DNA of 64,000 nucleotides from Sphingomonas alpina. GTDB taxonomy: Bacteria > Pseudomonadota > Alphaproteobacteria > Sphingomonadales > Sphingomonadaceae. Of this stretch, positions 54,760 through 62,786 are shown piece by piece. Position numbers and translations under genes: made by a program. The stretch is from contig NZ_CP061038.1 in the NCBI RefSeq assembly GCF_014490665.1, positions 4,982,501-5,046,500 on the forward strand, written 5' to 3'. Each line of letters starts with the position of its first letter. Within the stretch, counting starts at the first letter, position 1. The notes below the pieces were generated by a model. The model worked only from the letters and a program-made list of their open reading frames with translations, did no database searches and was not told the DNA's origin.

Positions 54760-55761
54760 ATGCGCGCACCCTATCTTCTCTTTCTCGGCGACACGGTCCT
54801 TCAGGGTACGGACAAAACCGCCGCCGGGCTCGCGCAATGGCGCCCCGAACTCTGTCTCGGCCAGTTCAGGCTGCCCGGCTGTGCCGCCGATGTCGGCTTG
54901 CCCGATATGGATCCGGTCGAGGCGGTGGCGCGGGGCGCGCAGACGATGATCGTGGGCGTGGTGAATGTCGGCGGATTCATGCCGGAGAACTGGCAGGCGT
55001 CGATCATTGCCGCGCTCGAGGCCGGCCTCGACGTGGGGGCCGGGCTGCATCAGCGCCTCGGCGATATCCCGGCGATCCGCGCGGCGGCCGACCGGCTGGG
55101 CCGGACCATTCACGACGTGAGGCAGCCGACCCGCGGTTTTTCGGTGGGCAATGGGGCCAAACGCAACGGAAAGCGGTTGCTGACCGTCGGCATCGACTGC
55201 GTGGTCGGGAAGAAATACACTGCCCTGGCAATCGAGCGCGAGATGCGCGCACGCGGGCATGATGCCGATTTCCGGGCGACTGGCCAGACCGGGCTGATGA
55301 TCGCCGGGCGGGGCGTGGTGATCGATGCGGTAATCGCCGATTTCATCGCGGGCGCGGCGGAATGGCTCTCGCCCGATGCCGCGGCTGATCATTGGGATAT
55401 CGTCGAAGGGCAGGGCGCACTTGGCCATCCTGCCTATGCCGGCGTCACGCTGGGCCTGATCCATGGCTCGCAGCCCGACGCGCTGGTGCTGTGCCACGAA
55501 CCGATCCGCACGCATTTGCTCGGGCTGGATTATGTCATCCCGCCGCTTGCCGACTGCATCGCGATGAACGTTGCGGCCGCACGGCTGACCAATCCCGCCG
55601 CGAAGATGGTCGCGGTCAGCATCAACACGTCGCGCATGTCGCCGGATGAAGCGGACGCAGCGCGCACCCGGATCGAGGCGGAAATTGGCCTGCCGTGCTG
55701 CGATCCACTGCGGCACGGTGCCGGACCGATCGTCGATGCGCTGGATCTTCCGAAAAGCTGA
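54760..55761 (+). CDS. dgcN: DUF1611 protein, DgcN-like D-glutamate N-acetyltransferase
   Basis: CGGAG lies 5 bases before the ATG; the product is 333 residues. The N-terminal Rossmann-like half (YLLFLGDTVLQGTDKTAAGLAQW) and the C-terminal P-loop-like half (LLTVGIDCVVGKKYTALAIEREMRARG, then DADFRATGQTGLMI) are those of the DUF1611 family. DgcN of marine bacteria acetylates D-glutamate, and DgcA epimerises the product. A DgcA-like gene lies 25 bases away on the opposite strand, which supports the role. The enzymatic assignment is by family and context. Confidence 0.8.
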   Translation: MRAPYLLFLGDTVLQGTDKTAAGLAQWRPELCLGQFRLPGCAADVGLPDMDPVEAVARGAQTMIVGVVNVGGFMPENWQASIIAALEAGLDVGAGLHQRLGDIPAIRAAADRLGRTIHDVRQPTRGFSVGNGAKRNGKRLLTVGIDCVVGKKYTALAIEREMRARGHDADFRATGQTGLMIAGRGVVIDAVIADFIAGAAEWLSPDAAADHWDIVEGQGALGHPAYAGVTLGLIHGSQPDALVLCHEPIRTHLLGLDYVIPPLADCIAMNVAAARLTNPAAKMVAVSINTSRMSPDEADAARTRIEAEIGLPCCDPLRHGAGPIVDALDLPKS

Positions 55762-55786
55762 GCGACGGGTGAGGGGAGCGGTGGGA

Positions 55787-56770
55787 TCAGCCGCTGCCCC
55801 AGACCTGATCGGGGCAATGAACCTTGCCGTCGCTGTAAAAGAGCGCGGGTTCACGATCGCCTCTGAGCAAAGTGGGCCCGTCCAGGTCGACATGATCGCA
55901 GCGCTGCGCAACCAGCCAGGCGGGCGCATGCGACCAGCTGGTCCCCAGCATATTGCCGATCATCACTTGGAAGCCGAGTGCGCGCGCCGCGCGTTCCATC
56001 GCCAGCGCGTGAGTCAGGCCGCCGCATTTGTCGAGCTTGATGTTGATGATGTCGAACAGGCCGACCAGCCGCTCAAGGTCGACAATCTCCTGAACGCTTT
56101 CGTCGGCCGCAACCGGGATTGGCAAATCGAGCAGCGCCATCTGTGCCTCCTGGCCCAGGGCTAGCGGTTGTTCGAGCAACGCAACGCCGCATTCGACCAG
56201 CACGGGCACCAGCTCGGTGCAGCTTGCCACGGTCAGCCCGCGATTGGCGTCGACGCCGAGCCAGACCTCGGGCCGTGCCGCCCGTACGGCGCGCAGCCGC
56301 TCCGCATCGCCGCCATCGCCGGAAAATTTGAGCTTGAGCCGCCGCGCCTGGGACAATTCGGTCGCGCGCAGCGCCATGGTCTCCGGCGTATCGACGCCGA
56401 TGGTGAACACCGTTTCGACCGGCCGGGGCGGCTCGAGTCCGGCCAGGCTCCACACCGGCCGGCCGGCAAGACGCGCTTCCAGCTCCCACATCGCACAGTC
56501 CAGCGCGTTGCGCGCGCCGCACGCCGGCAAAAGAATATTGAGCTCTTCACGGTCCATGCCGCGCTCCAATGCGGGCAGGATCGCTTCGATCTGCGGGATC
56601 ATCGTCGGCGGAAGATCGTTGCGATACCCGACGCCGGCTGCCTCGCCGCGTCCGGTCCGGCCGTCCCGGCTCAACTCAACGACAAGGAAGTCGATCGCCG
56701 TGATCTCGAGGCCGGAGATCCGGAAGGGATGAACGGTCTGCCATGGCTCGATCGACAGCTTGACCTGCAT
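55787..56770 (-). CDS. dgcA: Enolase-superfamily epimerase, DgcA-like N-acetyl-D-glutamate racemase / dipeptide epimerase
   Basis: The product is 327 residues. The muconate-lactonising-enzyme-type barrel has catalytic lysines in RLKLKFSG and NIKLDKCGG, and metal ligands in LGVDANRG (Asp), LLEQPL (Glu) and VAADES (Asp). Such enzymes epimerise dipeptides such as Ala-Glu or N-acyl glutamate. Co-location with dgcN points to N-acetyl-D-glutamate. Its ATG overlaps the amidase stop by one base, making ykvI-amidase-dgcA one operon. Confidence 0.85.
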   Translation of the reverse strand: MQVKLSIEPWQTVHPFRISGLEITAIDFLVVELSRDGRTGRGEAAGVGYRNDLPPTMIPQIEAILPALERGMDREELNILLPACGARNALDCAMWELEARLAGRPVWSLAGLEPPRPVETVFTIGVDTPETMALRATELSQARRLKLKFSGDGGDAERLRAVRAARPEVWLGVDANRGLTVASCTELVPVLVECGVALLEQPLALGQEAQMALLDLPIPVAADESVQEIVDLERLVGLFDIINIKLDKCGGLTHALAMERAARALGFQVMIGNMLGTSWSHAPAWLVAQRCDHVDLDGPTLLRGDREPALFYSDGKVHCPDQVWGSG

Positions 56771-58203
56771 CAGTGCATCTCCTCGCTGAACGCGAGAGTG
56801 CCGGCGATCGACTGTGCCGGCCAGCGATCGGCCCAGGGCACCGCCTGTTCAAGCTCGAATCCGAGCTGGAGGAGCAGCGTTTCCTCGCCCCGTGAAGCGG
56901 CGAACATGCTGCCGATCGGCACCCCGTCACTGCCCAGGTAGAGCGGCAGCGAGATCGCCGGATTGCCGGTGAGATTGTGCAGTTGAGTGTAGGAGACATA
57001 GTCGAACATCAGCTGCATCATGTGATCGAACGGGCGCGTCGGCGCGAGGTCGCCGATCTTCAGTGCCGGGCGGCGCAGCACAGGCGAGAGAATGAGATCG
57101 AATTGGGTGAAGAAGGCATCGAGCTGTGCCGTCGCGTGCGCGGCGTCCCGGAACAGCGCATCGACATCGCCGGCTTCCACCCCGGCACCCCAGTCCGCCA
57201 GCGACAAGGTCCATGGCTCCAGCATCGCTTCGGCCGCCTGCTGGCCGAGCCGATTGACCGTGCTGCCGACCGCGTCACGCGAGAGATAGGCCCAGACCGT
57301 CCGAAAAGCGGCGGCAACCGCGGCGCCGTCTACCGGGAGCGGCACGGCCTCGACATGATGACCGAGCGATGCGCACAGATCGGCAGTGCGCGTGATTGCC
57401 TGTGCGACCTCTGTTTCGGGATGCGCGCCGTCGAGATTTTCTAGGATCACAGCAATGCGGAGCTTCCGCCCGGGCGGCACGCATGCCGGCGCCGATGTGC
57501 CGGCGGCGATTGCGGTGGCCCAGGCCACGTCACGCACCGAGCGCGACAACAAGGTGTCGGCGACCAGCCAGTCCTCGATCACATGCGGCGCGCGGGCGCG
57601 CAGATTGGCGCCGCGTCCTGGCTTCAGTCCGACCAGTCCGCAGCAGGAAGCAGGGATGCGGATCGACCCGCCGCCATCCGCCGCGTGTGCCAGCGGCACC
57701 ATGCCCGAAGCGACGGCGGCGGCCGCGCCGCCGCTCGATCCGCCAGGTGAGCGGTCGAGCGCCCAGGGATTGCGGGTCGCGCCGTAAAGCAGGGGCTCGG
57801 TGGTCGGCAGCAGCCCGAATTCCGGAGCATTGGTCTTGCCGACCGCGACCAGTCCGGTCGCGTCGAAAGCCGATGTGAAGGGAAAGATGACCTCGCCCGG
57901 AGCGGCATCGCGAAACGATCGCGATCCGCTGCGGTTGGGCAGGCCGGGATAGTCGAGACTTTCCTTGAGCAGCCAGGGCACGCCGGCCATCGGCCCGGTG
58001 GCGGTTTCGGCACGCGCCAGGGCCGCTTCATGGTCCCTGACGGTCAGTATGTTGAGCATGCCGTCCAGCTGCTCGATCCGCGTGATCGCGGCACCGGTCA
58101 GTTCGCGCGCCGATACCTCGCCGCGCGCCACCAGCGCTGCCTGGTCGTGAGCGTCGAGCCGGCCGATTGCAAAGGCCTGGTCTCGATCAAGTAGCGGCAT
58201 CAT
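56770..58203 (-). CDS. Amidase-signature family hydrolase
   Basis: The product is 477 residues, starting ATGATG, with the first ATG overlapping the stop of the transporter gene. The Ser-cisSer-Lys triad is visible: Lys in VPWLLKESLD, the Gly/Ser-rich PGGSSGGAAAAVASG and the Ser in DGGGSIRIPAS. It hydrolyses an amide of unknown identity, perhaps an N-acyl or amidated D-amino acid given its operon partners. No signal peptide is present, so it is cytoplasmic. Confidence 0.88.
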   Translation of the reverse strand: MMPLLDRDQAFAIGRLDAHDQAALVARGEVSARELTGAAITRIEQLDGMLNILTVRDHEAALARAETATGPMAGVPWLLKESLDYPGLPNRSGSRSFRDAAPGEVIFPFTSAFDATGLVAVGKTNAPEFGLLPTTEPLLYGATRNPWALDRSPGGSSGGAAAAVASGMVPLAHAADGGGSIRIPASCCGLVGLKPGRGANLRARAPHVIEDWLVADTLLSRSVRDVAWATAIAAGTSAPACVPPGRKLRIAVILENLDGAHPETEVAQAITRTADLCASLGHHVEAVPLPVDGAAVAAAFRTVWAYLSRDAVGSTVNRLGQQAAEAMLEPWTLSLADWGAGVEAGDVDALFRDAAHATAQLDAFFTQFDLILSPVLRRPALKIGDLAPTRPFDHMMQLMFDYVSYTQLHNLTGNPAISLPLYLGSDGVPIGSMFAASRGEETLLLQLGFELEQAVPWADRWPAQSIAGTLAFSEEMH

Positions 58204-59297
58204 GGTTCTCCGTGTCCGGGCCTGAGGAGCCGCCAGAGACCGATGGTCAGCAGCGGCGTGATGAAAACCGCGAGGAAATAGAGCGCGCTGTAGCGGTATC
58301 CCGTGCCGATCAGATCGACGAGGCCGATCGCCGTGGCGGCATAGACGGCGACCAGGATCAATATGATCGCGACCGCTGGGCGCACCAGCGGCGGCAGCGG
58401 CCGGTCGCGCTCGAGGGCGGCGCGCGCCAGACGCTCGTTGAAGCCGTGGAGCAGCCCCACCCCGGTCTTGATCAGCGCGCCGAGCACGACCAGTTGAATG
58501 GCCACGGTAATCGCCGGTGTGCCGAGCCGATCGAGGACCGTCGAGATCGGCAGCGGCGCATGCAGGATCGCCGGGTAGAAGGCGGACAATGTCAGCAGGA
58601 AAGCAAATCCGGGCAGCAGCACCAGCGGCCCCGTGATCGCGCCGGCGACCAGCGCCTCGCGCCGCGTCGCGAAGTTGCGCGCGACGAAGATCAGGACCGG
58701 GACCAGCGGCACATTATAGCCGGCATAGCTGAGCGCGTTCCACAAGGTCGCGCCCGGGCGCAGCGGTTCCGACGCGATCGCCGTGCCCATTGCCGGGCCG
58801 AAGCGCGCGAGAACGAGGAAGAACAGCGCGCCATAGGTGAGGTAGAAGATGATCGACCAGGCCGATATCACCCGCTCGACCATCCGGTTTCCGAAGAAGA
58901 CCAGCATCGCCACCGCGAGCATGAACAGGACGCCGCCGATGACCGGCGGCAGGCCGCACAGCCTGTGCAGCAACTCGCTGGACGCCGCCGATACGATCGC
59001 CAGCACGAGGGTCAGCGTGGCGAGATAGCCAAGCTCGAACAGCCAGCGCCAGCGCCCGAGCAGGAGACGCATGAAGCTGTTATAGTCGTGCGCCTGGAAT
59101 CGGCGGGCGAGTTCGAATGCAATCATTGCGCTGACGCTGAACATCAGCGCAGTCAGCGCCATGCCGGCGAGCCCCGAGGCAGGACCCATTGCCAGGAAGA
59201 ATTCGACGAGTTCGCGTCCCGTGGCATAGCCCCCGCCCACGAGCACCGCTTGGATGACGAGTCCCGGTACGACGAGACGCCGCAGTTGCGCGATCAT
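58200..59297 (-). CDS. YkvI-like multi-pass membrane transporter
   Basis: The ATG at 59295-59297 has GGGAAGGGA upstream. The product is about 365 residues with about 10 hydrophobic segments. The first begins VVPGLVIQAVLVGGGYATGRELVEFF, the broken-helix start typical of YkvI/LeuT-fold amino-acid permeases. As the first gene of the operon with amidase and dgcA, it probably imports the amino acid or peptide across the inner membrane. Confidence 0.78.
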   Translation of the reverse strand: MIAQLRRLVVPGLVIQAVLVGGGYATGRELVEFFLAMGPASGLAGMALTALMFSVSAMIAFELARRFQAHDYNSFMRLLLGRWRWLFELGYLATLTLVLAIVSAASSELLHRLCGLPPVIGGVLFMLAVAMLVFFGNRMVERVISAWSIIFYLTYGALFFLVLARFGPAMGTAIASEPLRPGATLWNALSYAGYNVPLVPVLIFVARNFATRREALVAGAITGPLVLLPGFAFLLTLSAFYPAILHAPLPISTVLDRLGTPAITVAIQLVVLGALIKTGVGLLHGFNERLARAALERDRPLPPLVRPAVAIILILVAVYAATAIGLVDLIGTGYRYSALYFLAVFITPLLTIGLWRLLRPGHGEP

Positions 59298-59436
59298 GCA
59301 ATCCCTTCCCGTGGAGCTCCCGTCGAGTCGCTTTGCAGGATTGATCCGTGCGCGGCTTTGCAATTAGGCTACGCCAGTTGACGCGGCATGGTCGATCCAT
59401 GCGCCTTTGCGATGCCGAACTGGCGACATCGGATGA

Positions 59437-59479
59437 TAGTTTTTTCCACCCATTCAATTTTTGTTGGAAAAACTAACAT
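59437..59479. promoter_or_regulatory. RpiR operator 1 (dyad upstream of rpiR, facing the ykvI operon)
   Basis: TAGTTTTTTCCA (59437-59448) and TGGAAAAACTA (59465-59475) form a near-perfect dyad, continuing into ACAT. The same half-site (ATGTTAGTTTT-CCAA on the other strand) occurs at operator 2 after the rpiR gene. It lies in the divergent region between ykvI and rpiR and may control both. Binding by the RpiR protein is inferred. Confidence 0.55.
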
Positions 59480-59524
59480 AATTCCTGTCATCGTCTTTCC
59501 CGCTCATGATGCGAAGGAGACGGA

Positions 59525-60469
59525 ATGTCGAAAGAAGCTGAGCAGGCCGTTGCGGTGGCACCGCTCCTCAAGCGACTCGAAGCGGAGCTCGATGGCTACA
59601 CGACGGTGGAACGAGCGATCGCCAGTCACATCCTGTCCAACAGCGCAACCTTGGGATTCGAGACGGCGGAGTCGCTTGCCGAAAAGGTCGGCGTCAGCGC
59701 GATCTCGGTTGGGCGTTTCTCCCGCCTGCTTGGCTACAAGCATTTCAAGGCGCTGAAGAACGACCTCAAGGACGGACTGGTCGAGCGCTTGCCCTGGCTC
59801 GCCGGGCAGGAACTCGCGCAATTCGTCGAGGCGCCCGGCGAACCTAGCGAACTCGACGGCAGCCTGGAGAGCGAGGTCAATGCGCTGATGGCGGTATACC
59901 GCCTGGCCGCGACGCCGGGCTGGGGTGATATCGTGACGTTGCTCGCGCAGTCGCGGGTCGTGCACGTCGCCGGGTTCCAGACCGAGCGCGGCATCGCCAC
60001 CCTGCTTGCCAACCATCTGCAATTCATGCGCGACGGGGTGCGACTGGTCGATACCGCAGCCGGCAATTATGCCGATGTGTTCGCCAGCGATGTCGGGGAT
60101 GCCTGCCTCGTCGTGCTCGATATTCGGCGCTATTCGCGCCAGTCCTATCTTATCTCCGAACAGGCCAGCCAGGAGGGCATTCCGCTCATCGTGCTGACCG
60201 ATACATTCTGCGACTGGGCGCACAAATTCACCCCGCATGTGGTGGCGGTGCCGACCCAGACCGGCATGTTCTGGAGCTCGCCCGTGGCTTTGGTCTGCGC
60301 CGTCAACCTCATGGTCAACGGCGTCATCAAGCTGATCGGTGCCGGCGTCGAGCAGCGGCTCGACAAGCTGTCCCGCCTTCATCAGACCTTCACCGGCTAT
60401 GTCGGTCACCCGCCCCCGGGAAGCGAATGCCCTGACAGTCCGATTGCCGGTCAATGTCCGCTATGTTAG
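59525..60469 (+). CDS. MurR/RpiR-family transcriptional regulator
   Basis: AAGGAGA lies 5 bases before the ATG; the product is 314 residues. The N-terminal HTH-6 domain (about 15-85) includes TTVERAIASHILSNSATLGFETAESLAEKVGVSAISVGRFSRLLGYKHF. The C-terminal SIS domain (about 130-265) includes VHVAGFQTERGIATLLANHL and VVLDIRRYSRQSYLISEQASQEGIPLIVLTD, a sugar-phosphate or related ligand site. Matching dyads lie before its start and at its stop codon, suggesting control of itself, the ykvI operon and the TonB receptor. Confidence 0.9.
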   Translation: MSKEAEQAVAVAPLLKRLEAELDGYTTVERAIASHILSNSATLGFETAESLAEKVGVSAISVGRFSRLLGYKHFKALKNDLKDGLVERLPWLAGQELAQFVEAPGEPSELDGSLESEVNALMAVYRLAATPGWGDIVTLLAQSRVVHVAGFQTERGIATLLANHLQFMRDGVRLVDTAAGNYADVFASDVGDACLVVLDIRRYSRQSYLISEQASQEGIPLIVLTDTFCDWAHKFTPHVVAVPTQTGMFWSSPVALVCAVNLMVNGVIKLIGAGVEQRLDKLSRLHQTFTGYVGHPPPGSECPDSPIAGQCPLC

Positions 60470-60489
60470 TTTTCCAAATAAACTAACAA
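60463..60489. promoter_or_regulatory. RpiR operator 2 (perfect dyad upstream of the TonB receptor)
   Basis: TGTTAGTTT (60464-60472) and AAACTAACA (60480-60488) are perfect inverted repeats with a 7-base spacer TCCAAAT. The dyad overlaps the rpiR stop codon and shares the TGTTAGTTTT-CCAA sequence with operator 1. It lies about 115 bases before the receptor start. Confidence 0.6.
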
Positions 60490-60602
60490 TTGACAGAAAT
60501 ATATCATTGCTTGTTTATCCGCCCTGCCCGGCGTGAGACCGGGAGCGGGGCGGCCACAGGTCTCTTCCGCATTTTCGGTCACGAAAGACGGGGAGTGGCG
60601 CG

Positions 60603-62786
60603 ATGACGACGTTGGGACAAGGCAATGGTTCGGGACGGCAAAGGGGTGCCGTTCGGCTGAAACAGCTGCTTGCGGCGAGTGGAATGGCGGCCCAGATCGC
60701 GCTTTGTGCGGGGGTTGCGCGGGCACAGGACAGCGGCACGCCGGCTGCGGCAAGCGAGCAGCCCGCAACCGAGACGCGCGACGATATCGTGGTGAGCGGC
60801 TATCGCTATCTGAGCGAAGATACGAGCGGGACCACGGGACTCCCGCTCCCGATCGAGGAAGTACCGCAGGCGATCAGCCTGGTCAGCCAGGATTTCCTCA
60901 ACGCGGCCGACCTCAAGACCTTGGGAGAGGTCGCGCAATATTCGCCGGGCGCGCTGTTCGCGGGCAATCAGGAAGGGTTCGGCTCGATCGTGAAGCTGCG
61001 TGGCTTCGCGGCGGGCTATGCGTTCGACGGGCTGACCATCGGCTCGCTCAATTATGAGCCCGACAACGCCACCGTCGAACGGATGGAGATCGTCAAGGGC
61101 CCGGCGTCAGTGGTCTATGGCGCGGCCAGCCCCGGCGGCATCATCAACCTGGTGTCGAAACAGGCCAAGGCCAACACGCCGAATTATGTCGAGCTGCTTG
61201 GCGGCTCATGGAAACGCTGGCGGCTGGAAGGGCAGGTTGCGGGCGCGCTCAATGCATCAGGCTCGGTGCGCGCGATCGGCATTGCCGCGCATGAAGAAGC
61301 CGGCAGCTTCATGAAGAACGTCAATTCCAGCAAGACCGTACTCTATGGCGGCGTGGACGCCGATATCGCCGACGGCCTTACCGGCTATGTCCATGGCGGC
61401 TACGAACATTATCGCCGCACCGCGTTCGACGGAATCCCAACTCTGGCGGACGGGTCTGCCGCACCGGTCGACCGGTCCTTCTTCATCGGCGCGAAAGACT
61501 TCGAACTCGTCACCGACGTGAAGCGCGTCAATGCCGGGCTTGACTGGAAAGTGTCGTCGCTCTGGTCGATCAGCCTCAAGGCCAATTATCAGCGCACCGG
61601 CACCCATGGTCCGGCGCCGTACGCCTATGATCTCCAGGCCAATGGCGATTTTTCCTTCCAGATCCAGAATGTCCTGAAGGACGACAAGCAGGATTTCAGC
61701 ATCGGCGCCTCGACCATCTACAAGCTCGACGCGCTCGGCATGTCCGACAGCTTCCTCTCCGGCTCGGCGATCTATCAGAGCACTGACTCGATGGTGCACC
61801 AGAGCCTGCCGCTGATCGACGGCAGCGGGACAGGGCACGCCAATATCTTCGACGGCGTGGAGGCGATCGACGCGATCATCAGCTCGGCGGTATTTCCGGG
61901 CGATATTTTCCTAGACCGGCGCCGGCGCAAATTCGTCACCTTGTCCGGTCAGGCGGTGCTGAAAGTGGCGGGACCGCTGACACTGCTCGGCGGCCTGTCC
62001 TATTCCAAGCCCGACATCTCCACCCGGTCGGACGACGGTCCGTGGCAAGACTTTAGCGGCGACGGCCAGATGAGCTACCGCGCCGCGGCGACAGTTGAGC
62101 CGATCGCCGGACTGAACGTCTATCTTTCCTACAGCGAATCCTTCCAGCCGCAGTTGACCATCGACATCAACGACAATGTCCTGCCGCCGCTCAGCGGCAA
62201 GCAATATGAACTGGGCGCCAAATATGCCTCGCCCGACCGGCGCATCCTGCTCACCGGTGCGCTGTTCGATCTGCGCCAGGCGAATCAGGGCGTCTATGAC
62301 CAGCAGGGCCCGGACGGCTTCGACCGTTACCGGGCGCTTGGCGAAGTGCGCTATCGCGGCATGGAATTCGAAGCGATCGGCCGCGTGACCAAGGCGTGGC
62401 AGGTCAATGCCGGCCTTGCCATTCTCGACCCGAAGATCAGCAAGGATGGTGACCCGACGATGGTCGGCAAGACCGTCACCTTCCTGCCCAAGACCACTGC
62501 CAGCCTCTATACCAGCTATGATTTCGCGGGCGGCGTGTTCGCCGGCGCCGGCGTCCGCTATGTCGGCTCGGTCAAGACGGCGAGTGACAATGCGACCCGC
62601 GATCTGCCCGGCTATACGCTGATAGATGGCTCGCTCGGCTATAATCTCGACCGCTGGCGGCTACAGCTCAACGTCAAGAACATCTTCGACAAGCATTATT
62701 ACATCAACAACTACCAGACCCTGTTCTACGGCAATATCGTCGGTGAGCCGCGCAGCGTGACCCTCTCGCTACGGGCAGTATTCTGA
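60603..62786 (+). CDS. TonB-dependent outer-membrane receptor (siderophore-receptor-like architecture)
   Basis: GGGGAG lies 8 bases before the ATG; the product is 727 residues. A signal peptide ends near GVARAQ. The plug (about 60-195) includes IVVSGYRYLSEDTSG, LPIEEVPQAISLVSQDFL, KLRGFAAGYAFDGLTIG and MEIVKGPASVVYGAASPGGIINLVSK. The barrel ends with GEPRSVTLSLRAVF. Although built like a siderophore receptor, its context (RpiR operator and a coupled N-acyl-D-amino-acid deacylase) suggests import of D-amino-acid-containing compounds. The ligand is unproven. Confidence 0.9.
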   Translation: MTTLGQGNGSGRQRGAVRLKQLLAASGMAAQIALCAGVARAQDSGTPAAASEQPATETRDDIVVSGYRYLSEDTSGTTGLPLPIEEVPQAISLVSQDFLNAADLKTLGEVAQYSPGALFAGNQEGFGSIVKLRGFAAGYAFDGLTIGSLNYEPDNATVERMEIVKGPASVVYGAASPGGIINLVSKQAKANTPNYVELLGGSWKRWRLEGQVAGALNASGSVRAIGIAAHEEAGSFMKNVNSSKTVLYGGVDADIADGLTGYVHGGYEHYRRTAFDGIPTLADGSAAPVDRSFFIGAKDFELVTDVKRVNAGLDWKVSSLWSISLKANYQRTGTHGPAPYAYDLQANGDFSFQIQNVLKDDKQDFSIGASTIYKLDALGMSDSFLSGSAIYQSTDSMVHQSLPLIDGSGTGHANIFDGVEAIDAIISSAVFPGDIFLDRRRRKFVTLSGQAVLKVAGPLTLLGGLSYSKPDISTRSDDGPWQDFSGDGQMSYRAAATVEPIAGLNVYLSYSESFQPQLTIDINDNVLPPLSGKQYELGAKYASPDRRILLTGALFDLRQANQGVYDQQGPDGFDRYRALGEVRYRGMEFEAIGRVTKAWQVNAGLAILDPKISKDGDPTMVGKTVTFLPKTTASLYTSYDFAGGVFAGAGVRYVGSVKTASDNATRDLPGYTLIDGSLGYNLDRWRLQLNVKNIFDKHYYINNYQTLFYGNIVGEPRSVTLSLRAVF

